In this document: piece after piece, positions 1 through 6,482 of the stretch
Position numbering within the stretch: the first letter of the stretch is position 1
How the letters are laid out: each line of letters begins with the position of its first letter
Assembly (NCBI GenBank): GCA_946625925.1
Contig: CAMOTP010000014.1
Location: forward strand, 1-19,960
DNA length: 19,960 nucleotides
From: an uncultured Alphaproteobacteria bacterium
GTDB lineage: Bacteria; Pseudomonadota; Alphaproteobacteria; Rs-D84
Reading direction: 5' to 3'
The notes under the pieces: model-generated
What the model was told of the DNA's origin: nothing
Database searches by the model: none
The model's input: the letters and a program-made list of their open reading frames with translations, nothing else
Position numbers and translations under genes: made by a program

Positions 1-30
1 CACCGTTTTATACATTTACGAACTTTTTAA

Positions 31-1413
31 TCAAAACAGTATTTCTTTATCTGTTTTTATATTTTTCACAAACATTTCATCGTGCGATACCAATAATATT
101 GCACCACGATATTGATTCAAAGCATTTTCCAATATTGATATACTTTTGATTTCCAGATTGTTAGTTGGTTCATCTAATATCAATAAATCTGGTTGTTCAG
201 AACTGCCCAGAACGGCTGCCAATGTTGCTTTTAACAATTCTCCGCCAGATAATACACCAACCTTTTTTAACGACGTATCGCCACGAAAACCAAAATTCGC
301 AGCAATCGCATGTGCATCGTGTTTCGGGCAACCAGATATGTCCATTATGTTTTCAACTATGCTTTTACTTTTATCTAACACAGATAAATCTTGGTTCAAA
401 TATGTGATTTTGCCAAATGTTTTAACAGTTCCAGATTGTGGTTTTAATTCGCCACATATAATTTTTAACAATGTTGATTTACCAGAACCATTTTTTCCAA
501 CAATACGAACACGTTGTCCACCATACATTGTAAAGTCAAAATTATCAAAAATCTGTTTAGAACCATAAGCAAAACACAAATTTGATATTTGCACCAATTC
601 CTTGCTATAAAAAGGTTTGTTTGGCATAGGAATTTTTATTGTTTCGTTTCGCATTTGTTCAGACAAAGATTGTTGCAAATCCATTTGTTGAGTTAGTTTC
701 TTTTGGATAACTGCCCGTTTTTTTGCTTCTGTCTGTTGACTTTTGCCTTTCAGTGCGTTTGCTTCTAATCTGCTACGTCTGGAATTAGCAATATCTTTTG
801 CTTGTTTTGCTTCATGATGTTGTCGAGTGTTTTGTGCAATATTTATTGTATTATTCAACCTGGCAATAGATTTTTGTGTATCAATATATTTTGAATAAAT
901 ACTGTCTGATTCAATCTGTTTTTGTTCCAGATAAAAATCATAATTTCCACCATATACCACCAATTTACCATTTTGTAATTCAATAATTTTATCCATTTGT
1001 TGTAAAAGTTCCCTATCGTGTGAAACAATAACAACGCCATTTGGATAGTTGTTCAACTGATTAAAGAATACTTGCTTAGCATCTGTATCAAGGTTATTTG
1101 TCGGTTCGTCCAGCAATAAAATATCAGCACCAGATTCAAAAGCACGCATAAGTGAGAACATTTGCTGTTCGCCACCACTTTTGGAATCTGATACATTAAT
1201 TTGATTCAACATACAAACACTGGCATTCTTGTTAATATTGCCAGAATCAGGCAATAAATCACCGGCCAACAATTTTAATAGTGTTGTTTTCCCAGAACCG
1301 TTATCGCCAATAATTGCAACATGTTCATTGCTATTAAAAGCAATCGAAACACCCGTCAACAAATCGTTGTCGTTATAACCAAAAGATACATTTGATAAAG
1401 AAATTAAAGCCAT
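31..1413 (-). CDS. ABC-F family ATPase (ribosome-protection / antibiotic-resistance type)
   Basis: This is a 460-aa soluble protein with two ATP-binding cassettes and no membrane segments, as in ABC-F factors that act at the ribosomal E site. Cassette 1 has Walker A GDNGSGKT (about 36-43), Q71, signature SGGE (79-82), Walker B LLLDEPTNNLD with Glu103, and H132. Cassette 2 has GKNGSGKS (306-313), Q341, LSGGE (388-392), Glu415 and H444. A charged helical linker (about 165-260) fits the interdomain arm that reaches the peptidyl-transferase centre. Cassette 1 is compressed: only about 8 residues separate the Q-loop from the signature, against about 48 in cassette 2. I chose the ATG at 1413 because AGAGG lies just upstream; an in-frame ATG at 1449 adds 12 residues without a ribosome-binding site. 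The length resembles resistance members (Lsa/Msr/Vga, about 490 aa) more than EttA (about 555). The subclass is not certain, and a housekeeping role is possible. Confidence 0.9.
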   Translation of the reverse strand: MALISLSNVSFGYNDNDLLTGVSIAFNSNEHVAIIGDNGSGKTTLLKLLAGDLLPDSGNINKNASVCMLNQINVSDSKSGGEQQMFSLMRAFESGADILLLDEPTNNLDTDAKQVFFNQLNNYPNGVVIVSHDRELLQQMDKIIELQNGKLVVYGGNYDFYLEQKQIESDSIYSKYIDTQKSIARLNNTINIAQNTRQHHEAKQAKDIANSRRSRLEANALKGKSQQTEAKKRAVIQKKLTQQMDLQQSLSEQMRNETIKIPMPNKPFYSKELVQISNLCFAYGSKQIFDNFDFTMYGGQRVRIVGKNGSGKSTLLKIICGELKPQSGTVKTFGKITYLNQDLSVLDKSKSIVENIMDISGCPKHDAHAIAANFGFRGDTSLKKVGVLSGGELLKATLAAVLGSSEQPDLLILDEPTNNLEIKSISILENALNQYRGAILLVSHDEMFVKNIKTDKEILF

Positions 1414-1521
1414 AATAAAACCTCTGCTATTGCAATTAAACAGACACATATTTCTATGTGTGATTTATAAAAATTACAATATTACATACGCATTGGTTTT
1501 ATCCTTTTGTTCAGATTAAAC
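1414..1521 (-). promoter_or_regulatory. Leader with mini-ORF M-R-M and RBS-sequestering pairing (candidate attenuator)
   Basis: Reading the minus strand, AAAAGGAT is followed by ATG CGT ATG TAA, a three-codon ORF at 1493-1482 with a good ribosome-binding site. Between this ORF and the ABC-F start is a perfect 7-bp hairpin, ACACATA-GAAA-TATGTGT (1461-1444), without a T-run. The segment AUAAAACC (1502-1495), just before the mini-ORF start, is perfectly complementary to GGUUUUAU (1422-1415), which overlaps the ABC-F ribosome-binding region. A ribosome stalled on the mini-ORF would cover the first segment and free the second. Such control is known for ABC-F and erm resistance genes, where M-R-L leader peptides stall with macrolides. 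Here it is inferred. Confidence 0.45.
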
Positions 1522-1527
1522 ACTTGA

Positions 1528-1555
1528 ATTGTATTACAAATATTCGTAAAAGCAA
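1528..1555 (-). promoter_or_regulatory. Candidate promoter of the ABC-F gene
   Basis: On the minus strand, TTGCTT (1555-1550) and TACAAT (1533-1528) are separated by 16 bp. Transcription would begin near 1521, giving a leader of about 107 nt that includes the mini-ORF. Confidence 0.45.
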
Positions 1556-1573
1556 GATATTTCAAAATGCTTT

Positions 1574-1644
1574 ATTCAAAAACACCTTAACATTTTTCCC
1601 AAAAACACAAAACAAATCACGCATAAAATCAACTCGTGAACTGC
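1574..1644 (+). repeat. Direct repeat copy A (about 71 bp) flanking the cassette
   Basis: This segment matches 2843-2910 in the same orientation at roughly 80% by hand alignment. Identical blocks are ATTCAAAAACAC, AATCACGCATA and ATCAACTCGT, and one 3-nt gap is needed. The two copies bracket the genes at 1753-2836. No third copy was found in the window. It has no coding potential and no strong internal palindrome. Confidence 0.7.
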
Positions 1645-1662
1645 TTAAGCGGGGCTTTGATA

Positions 1663-1691
1663 TTGCTTTTTTAGGCGATTTGTGATATAAT
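1663..1691 (+). promoter_or_regulatory. Promoter of the lysozyme-like/MuF cassette
   Basis: TTGCTT (1663-1668), a 17-bp spacer and a perfect TATAAT (1686-1691) preceded by an extended TG at 1683-1684. Transcription would begin near 1698, just before a terminator-like hairpin. Confidence 0.65.
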
Positions 1692-1705
1692 ACAGGCAAT
1701 TTGAC

Positions 1706-1731
1706 AGACGGCATTTTGCCGTCTTTTTTTT
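1706..1731 (+). terminator. Terminator-like hairpin in the 5' leader (possible attenuator)
   Basis: AGACGGCA (1706-1713), loop TTT, TGCCGTCT (1717-1724), then a run of T to 1731. This is a perfect 8-bp intrinsic-terminator shape. It lies about 8 nt after the predicted transcription start and 22 nt before the gene, so it would stop most transcripts before the gene unless they read through. The upstream gene runs the other way, so this is not that gene's terminator. Confidence 0.7.
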
Positions 1732-1752
1732 ATTTAACACAAGGAGTTATGA

Positions 1753-2328
1753 ATGGAACCCATCTATATATCCGCATTTCCAGGAATTGGTACAACCAGA
1801 ATGTATGTTGGAAATGATGGAAATGTCTATGAATTCAGTGGTGGCAGCAGGGCGTGGCGTAATAACAACCCAGGAAACCTGGAATATGGAAAATTCGCAC
1901 GTGATAATGGAGCCATTGGAACAGACGGCAGATTTGCTATATTCCCAGATACTGCGACAGGTTTTAATGCCATGGCTGGTTTATTGGCAACAAATGCTTA
2001 TCAAAATCTAACAATAGAAGGGGCAATAAATAGATATGCACCACCAAACGAAAACAATGTTGAAAATTATTTAAAATCTATAGAAAAACAAACTGGTTTT
2101 CCGCGTTCTACACCAATGAATAATCTTTCCAAAGATAATTTATTAAAATTGGCGAAAGCAATGACAAAACATGAAGGGTATATGTCGGGTAAAAAACGTC
2201 TGGTTCCTAAAAATGAAAAGTACATTTGGGTCACTGTTGGTGATGATAAAGTTCGACCAGAACACGAAGCACTGGACGGAGAGATAAGAACATGGTATGA
2301 TACACCACATCCAGGCGAAGAATATTGA
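1753..2328 (+). CDS. NNNPGN phage/lysozyme-like domain fused to a truncated Mu gpF-like C-terminus
   Basis: This 191-aa protein has no signal peptide and starts at ATG 1753 after AAGGAG (1741-1746). Residues about 34-125 carry RNNNPGNL (36-43), GAIGTDGRFAIFP and INRYAPPNENN (92-102). That pattern is typical of phage virion or peptidoglycan-degrading proteins. Residues about 157-191 carry WVTVGDDKVRPEHEALDG and end HPGEEY, which matches the end of phage Mu gpF/SPP1 gp7-type head-morphogenesis domains, where HPGExY is followed by xCRC. Here the codon after Y is TGA, and the next three codons read C-R-C in frame, so the family motif is cut at one codon. The protein may be a domesticated phage protein or a cell-wall-acting effector. 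Catalytic residues could not be assigned. The next gene follows after 10 bp. Confidence 0.75.
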   Translation: MEPIYISAFPGIGTTRMYVGNDGNVYEFSGGSRAWRNNNPGNLEYGKFARDNGAIGTDGRFAIFPDTATGFNAMAGLLATNAYQNLTIEGAINRYAPPNENNVENYLKSIEKQTGFPRSTPMNNLSKDNLLKLAKAMTKHEGYMSGKKRLVPKNEKYIWVTVGDDKVRPEHEALDGEIRTWYDTPHPGEEY

Positions 2329-2338
2329 TGCAGGTGCC

Positions 2339-2836
2339 ATGCAGAAAGCGTTGATTAGTTTTTTCGTTTTGTTATTATGTGCGGCTTGTTCAAGACAAGT
2401 TGAATATACTGGCGATTTTTCTGACGGTCTGCCAACACCAGATAAAACCGAATATTTTGATTTGTCAGACGAATACGGAATAAAACAAATAGATACCTTC
2501 TATATTGATGTTAATAATAACGGTATCAAAGACACAATTAAACGTGGTCGTTTTGTGACAGGTACGGCTCATTCATACACATTTTACGATATATATTTGG
2601 ATAATGGTGAAAAACTTGCACGATTAACAACTCATGAGGGTGCAGATTGTGTTTTGCGCGCTTATAAATTCCAAATGCAACCGTTTGTAATAACAAGTGC
2701 ATCAAGAAATGTTGGTGCTGATTATACAGAACCTACAAAAGCAAAAATTGAAAACCTTGAAATTATAAATAATAAAATAGAATCTGTATCATCCCAAGAA
2801 CATAAACCAATTTGTGATGTCAGGTATCTATTGTAA
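2339..2836 (+). CDS. Small predicted lipoprotein, partner of the upstream MuF-like gene
   Basis: This is a 165-aa protein whose function I do not recognise. I chose ATG 2339, with AGG 5 nt upstream. An ATG at 2297 would add 14 residues in front of the signal peptide and overlap the previous gene. The N-terminus MQKALISFFVLLLCAACS has a basic start, a hydrophobic stretch and a lipobox-like end at Cys17, although position -3 is an unusual Cys. The mature part is soluble and contains DVNNNGIKD (about 58-66), a calcium-loop-like Asp/Asn pattern, plus two more Cys that could pair in the periplasm. It is co-transcribed with the 191-aa gene and ends just before direct repeat B. An envelope lipoprotein next to a wall-acting protein could be its immunity partner, which is inference only. 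Confidence 0.7.
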   Translation: MQKALISFFVLLLCAACSRQVEYTGDFSDGLPTPDKTEYFDLSDEYGIKQIDTFYIDVNNNGIKDTIKRGRFVTGTAHSYTFYDIYLDNGEKLARLTTHEGADCVLRAYKFQMQPFVITSASRNVGADYTEPTKAKIENLEIINNKIESVSSQEHKPICDVRYLL

Positions 2837-2842
2837 ATAAGT

Positions 2843-2910
2843 ATTCAAAAACACACTAACACCTTTCCCGAACGACAATGAATCACGCATAGTATCAACT
2901 CGTAAATTGC
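2843..2910 (+). repeat. Direct repeat copy B (about 68 bp)
   Basis: This is the second copy of the repeat at 1574-1644, beginning 6 bp after the lipoprotein stop codon. Its last 30 bases match copy A at 26 positions. The likeness stops at the repeat edges, so the copies are bounded units rather than duplicated gene ends. Confidence 0.7.
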
Positions 2911-2929
2911 ACATATGGCCCTGCCAAAA

Positions 2930-2961
2930 TAAACAAACCACCCGTTTGGGTGGTTTATTTT
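2930..2961 (+). terminator. Bidirectional intrinsic terminator
   Basis: AAACCACCC (2935-2943), loop GTTT, GGGTGGTTT (2948-2956), followed by ATTTTT on the plus strand, with AAAATAAA before it giving a T-rich tail on the minus strand. It closes the lipoprotein transcript and also that of the 117-aa gene on the other strand. Confidence 0.85.
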
Positions 2962-2968
2962 TGCTTTT

Positions 2969-3322
2969 TTATTTCTTTTTCTGATGTTCTTTTAATAATA
3001 TTGCGCGTCTTTGTTCGCATGCTGCAATAATCTTTTTATAATCAGCTGGTTTCAAGCGAAGGCGCGACACTTCTACATCATCAGCTTCAATTGAAAAAAC
3101 ACGATGAAAATCGGAATCAATTGTATATTGATTATCAATAGTATATTTAAATGCAGGTAAAACAACACCTTCGACAGTGGTGGTTAAATCTTGTTTGAAA
3201 ACTGTTGCTGTTGGAATCAATTCTAACAAATCTTGAACTTGTTCTTGATATTTTATAGTCGCTCTTTTTTCAATATTTATGTCATCTTTTGACATATATG
3301 GATCTTGTTTTTTATTTGCCAT
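2969..3322 (-). CDS. Conserved-looking hypothetical protein, 117 aa
   Basis: I do not recognise a family. The protein is soluble and highly charged, with no signal peptide or membrane segment. The N-terminal 20 residues and the C-terminus (Lys-rich, ending KEHQKKK) look flexible. The middle (about 25-105) alternates predicted helix and strand, with FKYTIDNQYTIDSD and VEVSRLRLKPADYKKI as its most distinctive stretches. It starts at ATG 3322 with AAGGA about 7 nt upstream and has its own promoter, so it is transcribed alone between two terminators. Base composition is like its neighbours. A nucleic-acid-binding or adaptor role would fit the charge, but nothing shows it. Confidence 0.7.
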   Translation of the reverse strand: MANKKQDPYMSKDDINIEKRATIKYQEQVQDLLELIPTATVFKQDLTTTVEGVVLPAFKYTIDNQYTIDSDFHRVFSIEADDVEVSRLRLKPADYKKIIAACEQRRAILLKEHQKKK

Positions 3323-3353
3323 TGTTTATTCCTTTATGTGTTTTACATGATAT

Positions 3354-3381
3354 ATATTAACCCGATTTTTACATTTGTCAA
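3354..3381 (-). promoter_or_regulatory. Promoter of the 117-aa gene
   Basis: On the minus strand, a perfect TTGACA (3381-3376) and TAATAT (3359-3354) are 16 bp apart. Overlapping TATATA options lie 1-3 bp further downstream. The start codon is about 32 bp beyond. Confidence 0.55.
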
Positions 3382-3393
3382 CAGCTGTTGTTG

Positions 3394-3421
3394 TATAAAA
3401 ATATCGGCCTTTTTGACCGAT
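3394..3421 (-). terminator. Intrinsic terminator of the nrdD-nrdG operon
   Basis: On the minus strand, ATCGGTC, loop AAAAA and GGCCGAT (3421-3403) form a 7-bp stem with one G-T pair, followed by ATTTTTATA. It lies 19 bp after the nrdG stop codon. Confidence 0.8.
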
Positions 3422-3440
3422 GTTCTTTTTGATGTACAAA

Positions 3441-4142
3441 TTACTCACGCCATACAACAGATTCAAACATGGAATTTATTTTATCACGCAAATCTGGGTC
3501 GTTAAAAAATTGTTCGCGTTGTTCGGATGTAGTTTGTCTGTCGCCTTCATCAAAATACGGGGTATATTTTTGGATGGCGATTTTACGAACACCACGTTTT
3601 GCACAATCGTTCAGAATCTCAACCAAGTCATCTTTTGAAATAAAACGAGGATCACAAGTTATACGAACCTCAAAATCTTTACCTGTACTTAACCAAAAGT
3701 CTAAACTTTCAGACATTTTATCAAATGCAATGTCATTGCCAACCAATTCAGAATATTTTGCACGTGTTGCTTTGTAATCCAAACCAATCCAATCAACAAA
3801 GGGCTCTGCCGCCTTTAACAGGGCAGGGTAAAATCCGTTTGTATGTAAGCCGATATTGAATCCTAAATCGCGTACACGTTGCATATAATTGATTGTTGCA
3901 TCGCCTTGCATCAAGGCTTCACCGCCAGAAAAAACGATGGCCTCTAATTTACCCACGCGTGATTTAATCCAATCGAACACTTTATCTGGGTCATACGGAC
4001 CATCGCCAACTTCCAATAAATGAGGGTTGGAACAATACGCACACCGCAAAGGACATCCCTTCAGAAATAAAACACCTGCCAACTTTCCGGGATAGTCAAT
4101 TGTGGTGAACGATACCAACCCCCCAATCTGAATTTCTTTCAT
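3441..4142 (-). CDS. nrdG: Anaerobic ribonucleoside-triphosphate reductase activating protein (radical SAM)
   Basis: This 233-aa cytoplasmic radical-SAM enzyme would use a 4Fe-4S cluster and S-adenosylmethionine to place the glycyl radical on the class III reductase. The cluster motif is CPLRCAYC, with the CxxxCxxC spacing, near residues 30-37. FSGGEAL (about 71-77) is the usual SAM-contact GGE motif, and TIDYPGKLAGVLFLKGC is typical of the anaerobic-reductase activase N-terminus. At 233 aa it is longer than E. coli NrdG (about 154 aa) and belongs to the longer type found in many anaerobes. It begins 4 bp after the radical-subunit gene and has a poor ribosome-binding site of its own, so it is probably translationally coupled. 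It is the last gene before the terminator. Confidence 0.92.
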   Translation of the reverse strand: MKEIQIGGLVSFTTIDYPGKLAGVLFLKGCPLRCAYCSNPHLLEVGDGPYDPDKVFDWIKSRVGKLEAIVFSGGEALMQGDATINYMQRVRDLGFNIGLHTNGFYPALLKAAEPFVDWIGLDYKATRAKYSELVGNDIAFDKMSESLDFWLSTGKDFEVRITCDPRFISKDDLVEILNDCAKRGVRKIAIQKYTPYFDEGDRQTTSEQREQFFNDPDLRDKINSMFESVVWRE

Positions 4143-4146
4143 AAAA

Positions 4147-4332
4147 TTATGCCGCTTTTTTTAACAGTTCTTGATGACGAGCCCCCGTAGTCAAACAATT
4201 GCATTCTTTGAAAGTATTGCGTTCTTCAAATTCAGCGCGTTTACCAATATTAAAATTGCTAACTGGGCGATAATATCCCATTGCGCGTGAGAATTTTTCG
4301 CATGGTGTTCTTAAATTTGTTTGTGGGTTCAT
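4147..4332 (-). CDS. Separate glycyl-radical subunit of the class III ribonucleotide reductase
   Basis: This is a 61-aa protein with the pattern C-x7-GYYRPVSNFNIGKRAEF (Cys11, Gly19). It matches the extreme C-terminus of one-chain NrdD enzymes, where the Gly in CGY or VGY carries the stable radical and is followed by RPxxxxNxGKxxE. The adjacent large NrdD chain ends right after its zinc site and lacks this segment, so the two together make one complete enzyme. The small gene has a strong AAGGAGG ribosome-binding site. It lies 49 bp after the nrdD stop in a different frame, so it is not a simple readthrough product. I believe such small proteins also occur next to nrdD in some other Proteobacteria, where they are often just annotated as the reductase. 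Confidence 0.8.
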   Translation of the reverse strand: MNPQTNLRTPCEKFSRAMGYYRPVSNFNIGKRAEFEERNTFKECNCLTTGARHQELLKKAA

Positions 4333-4381
4333 CTTTTCCTCCTTAATTTTTTTTTATTTGTTTGAACTGTTTAATCAACCA

Positions 4382-6421
4382 TTACAGGTCGAAATTTTCG
4401 TTGTGGCAATCAGCACATTCTCCATTGCTGTTTGCTGCAATCTCTGCATCGCACTTTGGACAAAAATCATAAGATCCAGCCAAATACCCGTGTTTCGGAC
4501 AAATCGAAAATGTTGGGGTCAATGTCATATATGGAATCTTGTAGTTTTCGAAGATAGTACGAACAATCTTCATCGCAGCTTCGCCTGATGATACAGGTTC
4601 GCCCATGTACAAGTGGAACATAGTACCACCTGTATATTTACGTTGTAATTCTTCTTGGTGTTCCAGTGCAACAAAAGGATCGTCTGTGTAATTCACTGGT
4701 AATTGTGTTGAATTTGTATAGTATGGGGCGTCTTCGGTTCCTGCAGTGATAATATCTGGATAATTCTTTTTATCTGTCTTTGCAAAACGATATGAACATC
4801 CCTCAGCTGGTGTTGCTTCCAAGTTGTATAAATTACCTGTGGCTTCTTGGTAATTTGCCAAGTTGTCACGGATGAAATCCATAACATCCAAAACCAACTT
4901 TTTACCGAATACACTGGCAATATTTTCAGCACCGTTTGTAAAGTTTGCAACCATTTCATTTGCACCATTCACACCAATTGTTGAAAAGTGATGATTCCAG
5001 TTGCCCAGGTATCTTTTGGTAAACGGATACAAACCACGTTCCATATTCTTGGTCAATACACGACGTTTGATTTCCAAAGAATCACGTGCCATATCCAATA
5101 ATGTCTTTAATTCTTTGAATAAACCTTCGCGGTCACCCTTGTGCAAATAACCCAAACGTGCTAAGTTGATTGTGACAACGCCCAAAGAACCAGTCTTTTC
5201 AGCAGAACCAAACAAACCACCACCGCGTTTCAATAATTCACGAACGTCCAAACGCAAACGGCAACACATAGAACGTACATCTGTTGGGTTCAAATCAGAA
5301 TTCAAGAAATTCTGGAAGTTTGGCAAACCATATTTAGCAGCACATTCAAACAAAGGTTTTACATTTGGGTGTTCCCATGGAAAATCGTCTGTTATATTAT
5401 ATGTTGGAATTGGGAAAGTAAATGGACGACCCATCGCGTCACCTTCGGTCAAAACTTCCAAGAAAGCTTTGTTTATCATGTCCATTTCTGGTTGCAAATC
5501 GCCGTATGTAAAGTCAACTTGTTTTCCACCAACGAATGGACGTTGTGTACGTAAATCTTTTGGACATGTCCAGTCAAATGTAAAGTTAATAAATGGTGTT
5601 TGTGTTCCCCAACGACATGGCACAGCACAGTTAAATACCAATGTTTGCATAGAATTTTTAACTGCATCATAATCCAGTTTATCAATACGAACATATGGCG
5701 CCAAATATGTGTCAACCGACGAGAAAGCCTGGGCACCAGCAAATTCATTCTGCAAAGTTCCCAAAAAGTTCACCATGTGTGAAATTGCAGTAGCCATGTG
5801 TTTTGCAGGTCCACATTGCAAGTAACCTGGAACACCATTAAAGCCTTCGTACAACAATTCACGCAAAGACCAACCGGCACAATAACCACTTAACCAGCCT
5901 AAATCGTGAATATGAAATGCAGCGCGTTTATGTGCATCAGCAATTTCTTTTGGATACAAATTTAACCAATATTCTGCAGTCACGCGTTCAGATGTACGCA
6001 AAATCAGACCACCAATAGAATAACCTATATTTGCGTTCTCTTTTACGCGCCAGTCAGCCTCGGTCACATAGCCATCAATTACTTTTACAGCATCAATGCT
6101 GGCATCACGAATTTCTGAATGTTTTTGACGATATATAATATATGCCTCGGCTGTTTTATATACACGTGAATCCATCAATGTTTGAATAACTGTATCTTGA
6201 ACCTGTTCAACAGTTGGGATTGTATCTGCAAATTCTATGTCCAATTTATTTAACACAAATTGTGTAATTGTGAAAATTTGAGAATCATTTAATTCGTGTG
6301 TAACAGCAACAGCCTTGGAGATAGCATCATAAATCTTGGATGCATCAAAATCTACTGTTTCACCAGAACGTTTAATAATCTTGGTCTGTTTTGTAATAAA
6401 TTCAATCTTTTTTTCGGTCAT
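4382..6421 (-). CDS. nrdD: Anaerobic ribonucleoside-triphosphate reductase, large chain
   Basis: This 679-aa cytoplasmic enzyme reduces ribonucleoside triphosphates to dNTPs without oxygen. Residues about 10-102 are an ATP-cone (KIIKRSGETVDFDASKI), the allosteric site. The catalytic barrel follows, with NCAVPCRWGTQTPFINFTFDW-like sequence holding Cys residues expected in the active site. The C-terminus has zinc ligands C641-x2-H, C654-x2-C and C669-x2-C, and the chain stops 7 residues later without a glycyl-radical loop, which is encoded next door. I chose ATG 6421 because AAGGG lies about 8 nt upstream and the protein opens MTEKKIEF. Upstream in-frame ATGs at 6427 and 6562 are less likely; the latter adds a low-complexity stretch that overlaps promoter sequence. 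NrdR-like boxes lie upstream. Confidence 0.93.
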   Translation of the reverse strand: MTEKKIEFITKQTKIIKRSGETVDFDASKIYDAISKAVAVTHELNDSQIFTITQFVLNKLDIEFADTIPTVEQVQDTVIQTLMDSRVYKTAEAYIIYRQKHSEIRDASIDAVKVIDGYVTEADWRVKENANIGYSIGGLILRTSERVTAEYWLNLYPKEIADAHKRAAFHIHDLGWLSGYCAGWSLRELLYEGFNGVPGYLQCGPAKHMATAISHMVNFLGTLQNEFAGAQAFSSVDTYLAPYVRIDKLDYDAVKNSMQTLVFNCAVPCRWGTQTPFINFTFDWTCPKDLRTQRPFVGGKQVDFTYGDLQPEMDMINKAFLEVLTEGDAMGRPFTFPIPTYNITDDFPWEHPNVKPLFECAAKYGLPNFQNFLNSDLNPTDVRSMCCRLRLDVRELLKRGGGLFGSAEKTGSLGVVTINLARLGYLHKGDREGLFKELKTLLDMARDSLEIKRRVLTKNMERGLYPFTKRYLGNWNHHFSTIGVNGANEMVANFTNGAENIASVFGKKLVLDVMDFIRDNLANYQEATGNLYNLEATPAEGCSYRFAKTDKKNYPDIITAGTEDAPYYTNSTQLPVNYTDDPFVALEHQEELQRKYTGGTMFHLYMGEPVSSGEAAMKIVRTIFENYKIPYMTLTPTFSICPKHGYLAGSYDFCPKCDAEIAANSNGECADCHNENFDL

Positions 6422-6434
6422 AACCATACCCTTA

Positions 6435-6450
6435 AATCTATATGTAGTAA
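6435..6450 (-). promoter_or_regulatory. NrdR-like box, proximal
   Basis: The plus-strand core CTATATGTAGT matches 10 of 11 positions of the core of the NrdR box (ACACWATATATWGTGT). It starts 32 bp from the second box, the usual pair spacing, and lies between the promoter and the nrdD start. Confidence 0.5.
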
Positions 6451-6466
6451 TTTTTAGTTTTGTTAA

Positions 6467-6482
6467 CAACAATATATAGTAT
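6467..6482 (-). promoter_or_regulatory. NrdR-like box, distal
   Basis: CAACAATATATAGTAT matches 13 of 16 positions of the NrdR consensus, with a perfect CAATATATAGT core. It overlaps the predicted -10 of nrdD, where a repressor would block polymerase. The nrdR gene itself is not in the window. Confidence 0.55.

Noticed and set aside
146..1040. Open frames opposite or offset to the ABC-F gene
   Set aside because: They have no recognisable domains and lie within a frame with full ABC-F motifs; the same holds for offset frames over nrdD, parC, thyX and the others.
2326..2328. TGA read as glycine or another amino acid in the MuF-like gene
   Set aside because: TGA is never needed as a sense codon in the other genes here, Trp is always TGG, and the ABC-F gene ends in TGA. 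No SECIS-like element is evident. A point mutation is simpler.
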